The notes under the pieces: model-generated
Database searches by the model: none
Seen by the model: only the letters and a program-made list of their open reading frames with translations
Told to the model about the DNA's origin: nothing
Made by a program: the position numbers and the translations under genes
Shown: positions 49,200 through 63,169 of the stretch, one piece after another
Numbering within the stretch: position 1 is the stretch's first letter
Layout of the letters: each line of letters starts with the position of its first letter
Source: Nageia nagi
Taxonomy: Eukaryota > Pinophyta
Length of the DNA: 64,000 bases
Reading direction: 5' to 3'
Assembly (NCBI GenBank): GCA_050084985.1
Contig: JBITNC010000001.1
Coordinates: 131,130,001 to 131,194,000, forward strand

Positions 49200-50539
49200 A
49201 GACAAGTTGATGGTGAGTGAGTGATAGGAAAGTCATATATTTACATGTTGATTGGTTTCGGGTTGAGTCTCAAGATAGATAACTCTTTTACTCTCCTTTT
49301 AAACATCTTGGACTGTATTTTGTACGAAAGTTTTTACAGCAATAAATATATACTAGTAATTGTAACTTTTTGTAATGGGTATGTTAAATATAGAAATATT
49401 GATTTTTATCATAAATAAATTATATTAGTTATTGTATCCTTGTGCAATGGGTACATCATAGATTAATAATTGTGTTCTCTTAATTTTTAGTGTTATTTTT
49501 TTTATTAAAAAGATATATATAATCAAAATATTTAATTAATATGTATTTAATTGATAAATAAATAAGTTTTCAATAGGTTGTTGAAAAATTCAATTATTTT
49601 CTAAGAGGGAAATAAAAATTAGGTATCTTGGAAGTGGTCAAGTTGAAATCTTTATCTTGGACATCATTTTCTCTTCCCCCAACTCGATCTCTTCATCCTC
49701 AACAATTTCCCCCTTCTCCTCTTCATCTACAGAAAACCTTATGGTAGGTTAGCACGAGAGGTTGCTCTTCCACCATACCTGCTAGCTTTTTGGAGTCGTG
49801 GAGTGGCCCAATGGCAATGTTATCTCTAAAATGCACACAACCAATAGTAGATTCCAAGATATCTTGAAAAATAAGAAAATAGAAAATAGAAAAGAAAAAT
49901 ATTGAGAGAATAAGGTACCCCTACTAGTAGTATTCTATATTCTGTAGGCAATTTAGCAAGCAAATGGAAGGAGAAATGGGAGTTGAGATTAGAAATGGTA
50001 AGAGAAAATTTAAATAGTTGATGCAAAAGGAAGGGTATTTTTTACACCTCATTGATTTTACTATCGGCGTAGAAGTGGAATCCATCACATTGTTCTACAG
50101 CTTAATTATTAAGGGAAGCTAAGTAGCATCTCATTTAATTTGCACTTGATGTGTTCTAAGGTTCCAATGCCCAGAAAGTGACTAACAGTAGTATTAATTG
50201 TGATTTGAAATTAACAAACTTGGATTGCATGCAAAATTTTTGCATTTCCCATTCCCTTCATTAATCCTAATAAAGCCCAAGAGAAAAGTACACATCAAAG
50301 TTTTTCTACTCTCTTTATGTCAAAGTACCTCATTACTTGTAAGCTCACTAAAATAATTTATTATTCATTGAATGTTCTTTGTTTACTTCAAATATTTCTC
50401 CTTTCATTTTTAGGGTTTGTGTGCTTTCTTCTCCAACTATTTACTCTACAATAGTATATGATTCCTAAAAAATGATGTCAATAATCAACAACATTGTATA
50501 TTTGTACAAATATTTAATGATAACACTTTTTTTAAAAAT

Positions 50540-51720
50540 GAAATGATGAAATTTGTTCACATTAATTTGCATCACCAATAATCCCATTAAGAACATTCTC
50601 CACATTTGAAATGAAGAAATTGATTCACATCCCTTGTAGCAATGTTCCTTGCAATAGTCCTAGGGATAAGCTTGGTTGTAGAACTGTATTCATTATATAA
50701 TCAAAGGTTCTTCACAACCTTAGTAATCTTTCTAGCGGAGTCTTTCATAACTTAAACATAATTGCGAACTTTTCTAAGCAATTCTTTATCTTAGCTTCCA
50801 TATCATTCAACATAGGTATTGTACTTGGAAATATAATATGCTACCTTCATCTTACTCAATAATTTCTTCAAATCACCATAGATCTTATGTGTTCAATTTA
50901 TATCCTATAATAAAAGCATGAATACTCTATCAACTTCAATCTAAATACATCCAAGAGTCTTCTTATTTCCTTTTTCTTTCATTAATGTCCTTACTCAAAA
51001 CATCATCCTTGCTGCCCACTTTAGAAGAAATATTTGATAGGAGAACATATGATGGAGTATATTTAGTCTCCAACAAAAATAATTGTTGCCATGTAATCCC
51101 TCCTCCTACATTAATAAGTGTTGTACATGTACCAAACAGACTTCATTACGCACCCAATTTAGTACATTGAGTAGCAAAAGGTGATTAACAATATCTATAT
51201 AATAATCTACCTAAGAATAATTACATTAAGAGTCACTACAACACTCATCTACTAGTCCTGCTCGATTATTTACAAGTAGAACACATAAACATGTTATGCT
51301 ATTTGTATGACTATTTGCAACCACTCTTTGAGGGATTTCTACACCTTTTTCTATAATTCCCATCATGGCCCACATTGGAAGGATATGATAAAGGTTGCAG
51401 GGTTGGGCTTTACTCTTTAAAATTATACTTAAAAGTCTCTCATGTTATCCATATTTTGTGATGGATACGCATCATAAGGTTGTAACTACTGCATGCATCT
51501 CATCAAATAACTCGCATGCATTCTTTATGTTTCTTATTTTGTGCACACATCTACTAGTGTATTCACCATTACAACATCTAACCCACTTTCAAAGATCCTT
51601 TGAAGTGGGCTTTGATAGTTCTAGGAAAGGTGGACAGGAGATTCTCCAAAAACCTGAGCATAATGCCAACTATCCACCTTGTTGGCAGAGTATCCATCCT
51701 TAGTCCCCCACATAAATCTA
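50540..51720 (-). pseudogene. DYW-class PPR pseudogene, left copy
   Basis: Reverse translation: 'LDVVMVNTLVDVCTK' (about 51540-51600) and 'ACELFDEMHAVVTT' (51490-51530) are PPR motifs. Then come 'YTPSYVLLSNI' (E-domain 'YVLLSNIYA' block, 51020-51060) and 'HKIYGDLKKLLSKMK' (E+ region, 50860-50900), then 'KELLRKV' and 'SARKITKVVKNL' (50700-50740), ending near 'NVNKFHHF' (50550). The latter correspond to the DYW blocks 'kirvvKNLRvC.dCH' and 'R...rFHHF'. In functional plants such proteins edit or process organelle RNA. Frequent stops and frameshifts, and the CxDCH zinc site is lost. Confidence 0.78.
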
Positions 51721-54444
51721 ACAAACACATGGCATACTAAATTGATGCTGCAAAAAATTTACATCATCACACATGGTCCAAAAATGTTTGACAATTATCG
51801 ATTCAACATTATGCATTCTCTCTCTCAAACAAAAATGCCTATAATGTAAATATAACTCTTCCAATTGAGTATCCAACTATCATTATCAAATATAACTAAT
51901 TTGTATTCCAAAAGAATGCTTACACATATACAAAGGAAGCCTAAACATATACCTTGTGTATAAAAAATCAAACATTAGTATACTAAAATTAATTTAACAA
52001 CTTATGTACATACAAAAAATATGAACAAGTTAAAACTAAAAAGTAAGAGACAAGTAATACAGAATTATATTAGCAAAATCTTAAGTAAAATTTTTATTGA
52101 ATATAAAACTTGGAAAATATAATCCAACTCATGCAAGTGCATACTTCAGTTTTGTGTGATAAAATAATAGCCATTTTTTTTAGCAAAAAATTACTATGTC
52201 TACAACTTATAAGAAACTTGTGGGCAAGTAACTAGTAGCAAGCTAAAGGAAAATAGGAACACATCATGGCAAGAAGAGCAGGATGAGAGACTATGGTATT
52301 GAGATTTAAGAATGTTGATGAGGACATATTAAATAATTACAAACCAATATTTTCCCTTACCTCTCTCATTATTTGAAAAATTGAGATTGGTATTCATAGT
52401 GTTGGTAGGTTCTCTGCTCCTACTTTGATCCAGCTAGTGGTTCCATCACATTTCAATTAGGGAGTTACATTTGTAGAATTTTGGTCACCGTATTTTAGGA
52501 AGAACAAATTTGTATGGTAGAGAAAAATGGGTTAAATATATATGGCCACACTAAAGAAGATACTTGTCTCAAAGCTGGAATGTAAGATTAATCACTTGGG
52601 AATATACATCATCTACTTACCAAGAAGAATACAATCTATATTAACCTAAAACCATTCCATTCCTAAACTAGACATTGAATTCTTACTTATGTGGTCTTCA
52701 AATAAATGATATTGATGGGTTGGAATAGTATTTGTAATATACAAGAAGCGAATGGAAGACCCATAATGTTGGTAGTTTAGGATTTGGGCTTGGTGGAGGC
52801 CATGTGGATGTGAAACCCCTCTTCCACAAATAATGACATGCACTCTCCGTATTGGGAGATTCTAGGAAGAGCCCCCTTCCAAGTGCAATGTAAGTTCCCT
52901 CCCTAGACCATCGACCTTACTAATCACCCATTGACCCTACCCAAGTAAGTATAGTTTCATGCTTCTCCTCTCCTCCCATTTAACCTCTCTCCTTTTTCCC
53001 TCTCCCTTGACACTCTTGCATGTGGGAACATCATGCAACCTTATGTTTAATGTAAGTAAGCACAAATAATTCATAGCTACCCAACAAAATTTATGATATA
53101 ATAGCTTTAACAAAATTTGCAATGAATTGCATCTTATACTCTAAATTACCCCAAATATTCTTTCCCAAACCATGAAACTTTGTAAATGGATGAAATACAA
53201 AAATCATTAATTGGATCAATTTTATTTATTAATCAATTTAAATAGTAAATGCCATACATTCCTTTTATAATATAGAAATAAAACCTTCACTATATTGTAA
53301 TATATAATTTTTTTCTAATAATTTAAATAAAAAAATACATTTTTTTTTGTTAATTCAAGGTGTTGTAGGCTATCTTAGATTTAAAGGTATAATATAGCAC
53401 CTCAACTAGATAAGGAACATGTGTAGGAAATGAATTATATTTTAATCCTATATTGAATTTCTCCTTAGAGAATAATTAATCATCTACATACATGCTATTT
53501 TTATCACATATGGTAATATAGATTTTTAAAAGATCAAAAATCCATTGTACGATTAGTATTTATGTGCAATCATATTGTAATATGTATATTTAAAAATATC
53601 TATATTTAGCTTGAAATAGTTAATAAGAAAATTATAGTTAACTGACTCTATCAATAAATGTTTTTTAAAAATATATAAAATACGTTATCATATTAATAAT
53701 ATAATATTTTTATATTATAACATTTGATGGTTGATTACAAGTAGTATTTTTCTTTTTCTTTATGCATATCTCACTACTCATATCATGGGAAAATGATGAA
53801 AACTAAGAAATCTCATATAATTAACATAGTTACTACCTCCTCAAATTGATAAATTCATCAAAGAATTGATATTTATTTCAAGTATCTCACATAATAACAA
53901 GGTTTTGATTCTTTAATTATTAATATATGTCCATACAATGCTATTCAAGGGTGTAAATGAGTAATGGATGATCTATTATAATATGAAAAGACTTGGATAT
54001 ATTTTAATAAATTAATTGTATTCCTCATATTTTTATATGGTCATATTAATCATCTTTTTATCATACTATTATATTGTAATATTTATTTTTAATAATAATC
54101 TATCTTCTATACAAGATAGGTAACATTATTGTCATACATTAAGTTTTTATATATTAATTATACTTCAAAATATATTACAAACCATATTAATAAATATGTA
54201 TATGGAGTTTAAACTTATTAAATATAAAAATGTATTATCAAGAGAAGTAACTTATCTAATGCAATTTTTTCACTTTGTGCATACATTATGAAAACAAATA
54301 TCTTTTGAGGACTTCATCTCTTTCTATCAGTAGGACTTAAACTATGTGTTATGAATGTTATGGATAAGTAAAACTCAAATAATTGAATGTGCTCATTGAA
54401 AACTTTTCTTTATTAAGAATTGTATTAAAAAAGGAAGAAAGAAA

Positions 54445-54585
54445 GAAATTTTATTAAGTCCTCAAGAAACTATGGGATGACTGGAGGGAGTACATTGTAT
54501 CATAGTTTGTTGGTTGAGTTGGTCATGATGTGACCTTGTTTCATAGAGTGTCCCATGTTCAAATCCCATTATTGGTATATTTAAA
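54445..54585 (+). repeat. SINE-like insertion, only in left copy
   Basis: 'ggttgagttggtcatgatgt' resembles a tRNA A box. 'gttcaaatccc' (54557-54567) fits the B box consensus GWTCRANNC, about 45 bp downstream. The right copy lacks this segment (about 61710-61770). No clear target duplication. Confidence 0.5.
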
Positions 54586-54896
54586 ATTTATTATACATAT
54601 GTTTGTAGGTTACTCTAATATAATTGCAAAATAGTCATGAAAGTATTCTAAAAAGTATTAATAATTATATAGACTACAAAAATCAAATCTTTTATAATGA
54701 AAAATATCAATTAGAAATTTTAATTACCTATATAATTATAATAACTTAACATAGTACTTTATAATTATATTGTAATGCATGTTTTATTTTTATTGTTAGT
54801 TTGATAAAGTTAGTATGAATTTTATACATTTTTCTTTCCCATGTCAATTATACTTGAAGAAATGTGATGTTATATTCTTGCACAATCCTCTAAATT

Positions 54897-55100
54897 TTGC
54901 AACTCATAATGATTGAGAGAGCAAGCCATCATATTTTACTGGCATACAAATATGATGCAACATATTTATGGTTTTTAATACATTTCAATAGTTATAATAT
55001 AATTTCTATCCACTATGATGTTATGTGGATTGTCCTTATGCATTATGAAGAGGGTATATCATATGTGGATACTTTATTTTATTATTATATTTTCTACTAA
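54897..55100 (+). other. Short ORF shared by both duplicates, unknown
   Basis: Counterpart of 62032-62232. Both contain 'HHILLAYK', 'DATYLWFL', 'HFNSY' and 'IISIHYD'. The start regions differ and part of the reading frame is kept between copies. It may be a decayed fragment of a transposon or gene; no family recognised. Confidence 0.3.
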
Positions 55101-55410
55101 TATGATTACGAAATACTAAAGTAAAATAACATGCAAATACCATATTATCAAAGTGAATACATAAAAATTTCATATTCAATAGTTGAAATTCACAATATTA
55201 TAATAAACTTTCATTTCATAAATATTTAACTATGCATTTGTTTACTATAAATTTTATGTATGATTTAAAAACTAAATACTTATATATAATCTCTAAAAAA
55301 TAATGAATATAAATTATTTATCAATTATTCAAAATCCTATAAATGCCTTTTATATATAATATTAACAATTTGCATGATAATAAAATAAATAATAATAATT
55401 TTAAAAAAAA

Positions 55411-55433
55411 TATAATAATAATAATAATAATAA
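55411..55433. repeat. (AAT)n microsatellite
   Basis: About eight 'ata' units. The equivalent tract in the right copy is at about 62603-62622. Confidence 0.85.
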
Positions 55434-55783
55434 TGTAAGCATAATAATCCAAAATTAATTGTGAAAAACTATCTTGAAGAGATATTTTGAAAAGAAAATA
55501 AAAAAGTATATCATTATGTACATAACAATAATTTTTTACTTTCAAAAGCATTAAAAAATAACTATTGTTGTTAAATTATAATTTAATAGTCATAATAGTA
55601 AAATATAAGTATGTAGTATTAGTAAAAATATTTTATCAGACATAATAATACTAAATTGATTGAAATGATTGTGAAAATAAATATTTATTGTAAATATCAT
55701 CTTCTTGTAATCATAATACATTAATTATGTGTTTGCATATATAGGAATTGTAATCTAATAAAATATTTTTTATATTCTTCACA

Positions 55784-56374
55784 ATAAAGAATATTTCATT
55801 CAATCAAATAAAATTTAGAGTAAATAATAAGATAAATGTTGAACTACACTTTTTTAGATATATCATTAGAAAACAAAATAACACCCACATAAAAAATATT
55901 AAAATTCAAATGGAAAATGTTATATTCAATCAAATAAAAAAATATTATATACAATAATTACAAATAAAAGTAAATAATAATATACTAACTGAAAGTATTC
56001 AATAAAAATAATTTCATATCTATTTCAAAGTATGATATAGAACTATCATTTTTCAAAATATCATATTTATAATTAATAACACATGTTATTATGGTAAATT
56101 TATTTTCAATATTATTTAATTCATTAAATATTTATTATAGTTTTTGTATATTAGATAAGATGTCTTATTTATGAATTAAATGATTATATAAAAGATATAG
56201 TATGATAATATGTAACGTTAGTATAATGATAGCACACATCGCCACTTAAAATAAAAAAACTAAAAAATTAAATCCAAAGGCTAAAAAACTATTTCATGGT
56301 CGGCCTACTCTATAGCAAATTCTCAATCATTGATTTGAAAATGAGCTTCCAAATCTCAAAGGAGGATGCCTACG
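55784..56374. other. Single-copy spacer between the duplicates
   Basis: AT-rich. An internal imperfect repeat 'attcaatcaaataaaa' occurs at about 55799 and 55933. No gene seen. Confidence 0.5.
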
Positions 56375-56982
56375 ACATAAATATAACTAGCTATTGCAAC
56401 CTTATGTAATGGGTACATTGTAGATTAATAGTTGTGCTCTCTTATTTTAAGTGTTATTTTTTAATTAAAATAAATAACATAATAAAAACATTTAATTAAT
56501 ATGTATTTAATTAATAAATAAATAAGTTTTCAATAAGTCATTCAAAAGTTCAATTATTTTCTAACAGGGAAATAAAAATTAGGTATCTTGGAAGTAGCCG
56601 AGTTGAAATCTTTATTTTGGATATCATTTTCTCTTCCCCCAACTCGATCTCTTCATCCTCAACAATTTCCCCTCCTCCTCTTCATCTATAGAAACCCTTA
56701 TGGTAGGTCAACATGATAGGTTTCTCTTCCATAAGACATGTCAGTTTTCAAGATTCATGGAGTGGCTCAACGGAAGTGTTATCTCTAAAATGCATACAAC
56801 CAATAGTAGATTCCAAGATATCTTAAAAAATAAGAAAATAGAAACTAGAAAATAAAACTATTGAAAGAATGAGGTACCCTTTCTAGTAGTATTCTACTCT
56901 TTTATAAGTAATATAGCAAGCATATGGAAGGAGAGATGGGAGTTGAGATTAGAAATGGTAAGAGGAAAGTTAAATAGTCGAT

Positions 56983-57045
56983 ATAGGAGCGATGTGATGC
57001 AATGGTTAATGTGTTGATGTTCATGGGTAGAGGACCACCATGTTG
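56983..57045 (+). repeat. SINE-like 5' fragment, only in right copy
   Basis: 'gatgcaatggttaatgtgtt' looks like a tRNA-derived SINE head (A box). 'catgggtagaggaccaccat' follows, then the fragment ends before any B box. The left copy (about 50020) lacks these about 63 bp. Confidence 0.4.
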
Positions 57046-57559
57046 TAAAGGATATTTTTTACACCTTATTGATTTCACTATTGATGTAGAAGTGAAATCC
57101 ATCACACTATTTTGCATCTTAATTATTGAGGGAAGTTATGTGGCATCTCATACAATTTGCACTTAACATGTTCTAAGGTTCACATCCCTAGAAAGTGATT
57201 GATAATAGTAATAATCATGGTTTGAAATTAACAAACCTAGACTGCACGTAGGACTTTTGCATTCCTCACTCCCTTCATTAATAATTTAATCCTAATAAAT
57301 CCAAGAGCAAAATACATATCAAAGTTTTTCTACTCTCTTTATGTCAAGGTACCTTGTTACTTGTAAGCCCTCTAAAATAACTTATTATTCATTGAATATT
57401 CTTTGTTTACTTCAAATATTTCTCCTTTCATTTTTGTGATTTGTGTACTTCCTTCACCAACTCTTTACTCTACAATAGTAGATGATTCCTAAAAAATAAC
57501 ATCAATAATCAACAATATTGTATATTCATACAAATATTTAATAACAACACTTTTTTGAA

Positions 57560-58730
57560 AAATGTAATGATGAAATTAGTTTGCATTAATTTGCATCACC
57601 AATAATCCCCATAAGAACATTCTTCATATTTGAAATGAAGAAATCAATTTGCATCCCTCATAGCAATGTTCCTTGCAACAATCCTAGGGATATACTTGGT
57701 TTCAAAACTATAGTCATTGCATAGTCAAAGGTTCTTCACAACCTTAGTAACATTTTCAACTGAGTCTTTAATAACCTGAATGCAATTGCCAACTTTTCTA
57801 AGCAATTATTTATCTTCAACTTCCATATCATTCTATTCAGGTATCGTATTTAGAAATAAAATTTGTTACCTTCATATTACTTGATAGTTTCTTCAAATCA
57901 TCATATATCTCATGTGTTTAATCTATCTCCTATAACAAAAGTGTGAATACTCTATGAACTTCAATCTAAATATATCCAAGATTCTTCTTATTTCTTCTAC
58001 CATTTATCAATTTCCTTACTAGGAACATCATTCTTACTGCCCACTTTAGCATAAATATTTGAAAGGAGAACATATGATGGAGTATATTTAGCCTCCAACA
58101 AAAATAATTGTTGCCACATAATCCCTCCTCCTACATTCATAAGTGGTGTACACATACGAAGAAGACTTTGTTGCATATCCAATTTGGTGTACTACGTAGT
58201 GAAAGGTGATCAACAATACATGTATATAATATGCCTAGTAATAATTACAATAAGAGTCACTACAACACCCACCTACTAGTCTTGCTTGGCTATTTACAAG
58301 TAGAACAAATAAACATGTTATGCTATTTGCAACCACTATTTAAGGGATCCCTACACCTTCTTCTAGAATTCTCATCATGGTGCGTGTTTGAAGGATACAA
58401 GAAAGGTTACAAAGTTGGGCTTTACTCTTGAAAATTGTAACTACTTAAAATCCTCTTGAGTTAGCCATATTTTTTGATCACTACACATCATAATGTTGTA
58501 ACTATTGCATGCATCTCATCAAATAACTTGCATGCATTCTCTATGTTTCACATTTTATATACACAAATACTAGTGTATTCACCATTACAACATCTAATTT
58601 TCTTTTAAAAATCCTTTGGAGTGGGCTTTGATGATGCTAGGAAAGGTGGATAGGATATTCTCCAACAACTTGAGTGCAATACCAACTATCCACTCTATTG
58701 GTAGAGTAGCCATCCTTAGTCCCCACATAA
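57560..58730 (-). pseudogene. DYW-class PPR pseudogene, right copy
   Basis: Homologue of 50540-51720. Its C-terminal PPR/E portion is clearer: 'SRVKPNFVTFLVSFKHAP' (near 58380-58430; typical 'gvkPn.vTFl.vLsACsHaG') and 'VGGGIMWQQLFLLEAKYTPS' followed by 'YVLLSNIYAKVGSKNDV' (58010-58130; 'YVLLSNIYAaaGrWddv'). 'ALKLLENILSTF' lies near 58660. The plus-strand frames at 58231 and 58616 are shadows. Many stops; the DYW end is weaker than in the left copy. Confidence 0.8.
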
Positions 58731-60504
58731 AGCTAACAAACATATGGCATAATAAATCAATGCTCCAAAAAATTTACATTATCAGACATGCTCCAAAAAT
58801 GATTGACAATCATCGATTCAACATTATGCATTCTCCCTCTCCAAAGAAACTACCTACAATATAAATATAACTCTCCCAAGTGAGTAACCAACTATCATTA
58901 TCAAATATAATTGATTTGTATTCCAAAAGAATGCTTACACATATACAAAGGAAGCCTAAACATATACCTTGTGTATAGAAAATCATACATTAGTATACTA
59001 AAATTAATTTAACAACTTATGTGCATACAAAAAATATGAACAAGTTAAAAATAATAAGTAAGAGACAAGTAATACATAATTATATTAAAGAAATCTTATG
59101 TAAACTTTTTATTGAATACAAAACATGGAAAATATAATCCAATGCATGCAAGTTCTTTTAAAATAAACACATGTATACTTCATTTTTGTGTGATAAAAGA
59201 ATAGCCATTTCATTTTCGCATAAATTTATTATGTCTACAACTCATAAGAAACTTATGGGCAAGTAACTAGGGGTGAGCTAAAGCAAAATATGAATACATC
59301 ATGGAAATAAGAGTAGGAGGAGACACTATAGTATTAATATTTTAGAAGGTTGATAAGGACATATGAAATAATTACAAACCAATATTTTCCCTTACCTCTC
59401 TCATTATTTGAAAATTTGAGGTTGGTATTCATAACATTGGTAGGTTCTTTGCTTCTAATTTGATCCAGCTAGTGGTTTTATCACATTTTAGTTATGTAGT
59501 TACATCTATACAATGTTGGTCATTATATTTTAGTAAGAACAACTTTGCAAGGTAGAGAGAAGGGGGTTGAAAATATATGGCCACCCTAAAGAACCTACTC
59601 ATCTCAAATCTGAAATGTAAGATTATTCACCTAAGAATATACATCATCTACTTACCAAGAAGAATAGAATCTATATTGACTTGAAACCCTTCCATTCCTA
59701 AACCATACATTGAATTCTTACTTATGTGGTCTTAAAATAAATGATACTGATGGGTTGCAATAGTATTTACAACAAACAAGAAGTGAATGGAAGACCCACA
59801 ATGTTGATAGTTTAGGATTTGGGTTTGTTGGAGTCTATGTGGACACGAGCCCCCTCTTCCACAAATTATGATGTGCACTCTCTACATTGGGAGATGCTAG
59901 GAAAATCCCCCTCCCAAGAGCAATGTAAGTTCCCTCCCTAGGCCATCAGCTTTGCTAATCACCCATTAACCTTGCCTACATAAGTATACTTTAATGCTTC
60001 TCCTCCCCTTGTATTTATCCTCTCTCCTCTTTTCCTATCACTTGATACTCCTACATGTGGGATCAACCCTATATTCAATGTAAGCATGCATAAATAATTC
60101 ATAGTTTCCCAATAGATTTTTCAATGGTACCACCCCATTTAAGCTCATATTGAGTTTATGATATAATAGCTTTAACAAAATTTGCATTGCATTACATCTT
60201 ATGCTATAAGTTGCACCAAATATTTTTACCCAAACCATGAAACTTTGTAGATGGATGAAATACAAAAATCATTTTTTTATCTCATTTTGTCATAGTGTAT
60301 TATGTTAATTTGCTCAATTTCATTTATTAATCAATTTAAATAGTAAATTACATGCATTCTATTTATAATATAGAAAGAAAACCTTTATTGTATTATAATA
60401 TATGATTTTTTTTTCTAATAATTTAAATAAATAATAAAAAATAAAAATATTATACATCTTTTTAATTATGTATACAAAATTTTATATATGATTTAGATAT
60501 TAAC

Positions 60505-60509
<5 letters not shown>

Positions 60510-60548
<39 letters not shown>
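60510..60548. repeat. (AT)n microsatellite
   Basis: About 19 AT units in DNA absent from the left duplicate. Confidence 0.95.
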
Positions 60549-60550
<2 letters not shown>

Positions 60551-62031
60551 AGGATAAACCTCAAGCATCAATGCTTCATTATAAATGGTAACTTAGAATC
60601 ATTCACATTGTTTTGAGGATAGAGAGTATTGCTAACATATAAATAAGTTTTTGTTGGTTAATTCAAGGTGTTGTAAGCTATCCTAGATTCAAAGGTATAT
60701 AAAGGTATAATATAGCACCTAATCTAGATAAGGAACATGTGTAGAAAATGAATTATATTTTAATCCTATATCGAGTTTCTCCTTAGAGAATAATTAATCA
60801 TCTACATACATGATATTTTTATCATATATAATAATATGGATTTTAAAAAGATCTAAAATCCATTGTATGTTTAGTATTTATGTGCAATCATATTGTAATA
60901 TGTATATTTAAAAATATCTATGTTTAGCTTGAGATAGTTAATATAAAAAATACAGTTAACTAAGTAACTAACTATATATATATTACGTTATCATGTTAAT
61001 AATATAATATTTCTATATTATAACATTTGATGGTTGATTACAAGTAGTATTTTTATTTTTCTTTATGCATATCTCACTACTCATATCATGGGAAAATGAT
61101 GACAACTAAGAAATCTCATATAATTAACATAGTTACTACCTCCTCAAATTGATATATTAGAATTGATATTTATTTGATATATCTCACATAATAACAAGGT
61201 TGTCATTCTTTAATTGCTAATATGCCTCCATACAATGTTATTCAAGGGTGTAAATGAATAATGGATGATCTATTATAATATGGAAATATTTTAATATATT
61301 TTAATAAATTAATTCTAGTCATTCTATTTATATATGATCATATTAATCATCTTGTTTATTATACTATTAAATAGTAATATTTATTTTTAATATTAATATA
61401 TCTTCTATTCTAGATAGGTAACATTATTATGATACATTATATTTTTATATCTTAATTATACTTCAAGATATATTACAAACCATATTAATAAATATAGCTA
61501 TGGAGTTTAAACTTATTAAATATAAAAATTTATTATCAAGAGAAGTAATTTATCAAATTCAATTTTCCCACTTACATTATGAAAACAAATATCTTTTGAC
61601 AAATTCATTTCTTTCGATCAATAGGAGTTAAATTATGTGTTATGAATGTCATGGATAAGTAAAACTAAAATATTTGAATGTTTTCATTGAAAACTTTTCT
61701 TTATTAAGAATTGTATTAAGAGATTATATGAATTCTAAAATTCATTAGTTAATATTTAAATCTTATTGTATATATTTTTGTAGGTTATTCTATTATAATT
61801 ACAAAATAGTCATCAAAGCATTGTAAAAAGTATTAATAATTAAATAGACTAGAAAAAACAAATCTTTTATAATGGAAAATATCAATTTGAAATTTTAATT
61901 ACCTAGATAATTATAATGGAAAACTTAACATAGTACTTTACAATTATATTGTAATGCATGTTTTACTTTATTGTTAGTTTGATAAAGTTAGTATAAATTT
62001 TATACATTTTTCTTTCTCATATCAATTATAC

Positions 62032-62232
62032 TTGAAGAAATGTGACGTTATATTCTTGCACAATCCTCTAAATTTTGCAACTCATAATGTAATGATTAAT
62101 GGAGAAATCCATCATATTTTACTGGCATACAAAGATGATGCAACATATTTATGGTTTTTATTACATTTCAATAGTTATAAAATAATTTCTATCCACTATG
62201 ATATTATGTGGATTACCCTTATGCATTATTAA
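62032..62232 (+). other. Short ORF, right-copy counterpart of 54897-55100
   Basis: 66 codons, 'KCDVIFLHNPLNFATHN' onward. Similar to the left copy after a 6-bp length difference. Function unknown; may be chance. Confidence 0.3.
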
Positions 62233-62972
62233 GAGGATATATCATATGTGAATACTTTGTTTTATTATTATGTTTTCTACTAATATGATTACAAATTACT
62301 AAAGTAAAATAACATGCAAATACCATATTATCAAATTGAATACATAAAAATTTAATATTCTAATGTAATAGTTGAAATTCATAATATTATAATAAATTTT
62401 CATTTCATAACTATTTAACTATGCATTTGTTTACAATAAATTTTATGTATGATTTAAAAAATAAATACTTATATGTAATCTCTAAAAACTAATGAATATA
62501 AATTATTTATCAATTATTCAATATCCTATAAATTCGTTTTATGTATAAACTTAACAATTTGCATGATAATAAAATAATTAATAGTAATTTAAAAAAACTA
62601 AAATAATAATAATAATAATAATATAAGCATAATAATCCAAAATTAATTGTAAAAACTTATTTTGATTCGTAGAGACATTTTGAAAAGAAAATAAAAAAGT
62701 ATATTGTTATGCACATATTAATAATTTTTTACTTTCAAAAGTATTAAAGAACAATGATTGTTGTTAAATTATAAGTTAATAGTTATAATAGTAAAATATA
62801 AGTATGTAGTATTATTAGAAATATTTTATCAGACATAATAATTCTAAGTTGATCTAAATGATTATAAAAATAAATGCTTATCGTAAATATAATCTTCTTG
62901 TAATCATAATACATTAATTATGTGTTTGCATATATAGGAATTGTAATCTAATAAAATATATTTTATATTCTT

Positions 62973-63064
62973 CCAACAAGCCATTTATTACATTAGACAT
63001 ATCCAATTACAACTGAGGGGGTGAGATTTGAAATTGGGGTCTCCTGTGAACTGATTTCAACTAC
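62973..63064 (-). repeat. SINE-like repeat, copy A (minus strand)
   Basis: About 90 bp, beginning 'ccaacaagccatttatta' on the + strand, nearly the same as 63303-63410. The reverse strand has a B-box-like 'tttcaaatctc'. It starts exactly where the right duplicate loses similarity to the left. Confidence 0.5.
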
Positions 63065-63169
63065 AAAATTTTGATACTTTAAAATACTTGAATTATTTTA
63101 ATCTTTGAGTTCATGGTTAGATGCCTCCCTTCAATGGATAATGAAAGGTCAATAATCTTTTTTTACATT

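Larger units (their letters stand above)
49340..55783. repeat. Left copy of about 6.5-kb direct segmental duplication
   Basis: From about 49340 ('actagtaattgtaac') to about 55783 ('tttttatattcttc') the sequence is collinear with 56375-62975, about 85-90% alike by eye, with small insertions and deletions. It contains a minus-strand DYW-PPR pseudogene (50540-51720), SINE-like DNA (54445-54585), and long AT-rich stretches (51720-54440, 54590-55783) in which I see no genes. No PBS/PPT and no inverted termini, so it does not look like a pair of LTRs. Confidence 0.85.
56375..62975. repeat. Right copy of about 6.5-kb direct segmental duplication
   Basis: Collinear with 49340-55783. It differs by an added stretch at about 60430-60645 (with an (AT)n tract), a SINE-like fragment at 56983-57045, and absence of the left-copy SINE. 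58731-62972 is otherwise AT-rich with no gene seen. Confidence 0.85.

Noticed and set aside
49340-62975. The direct repeats read as LTRs of a giant retrotransposon
   Set aside because: No PBS or PPT in the 590-bp spacer, no TG/CA inverted ends, and the repeats contain a PPR pseudogene on the minus strand.
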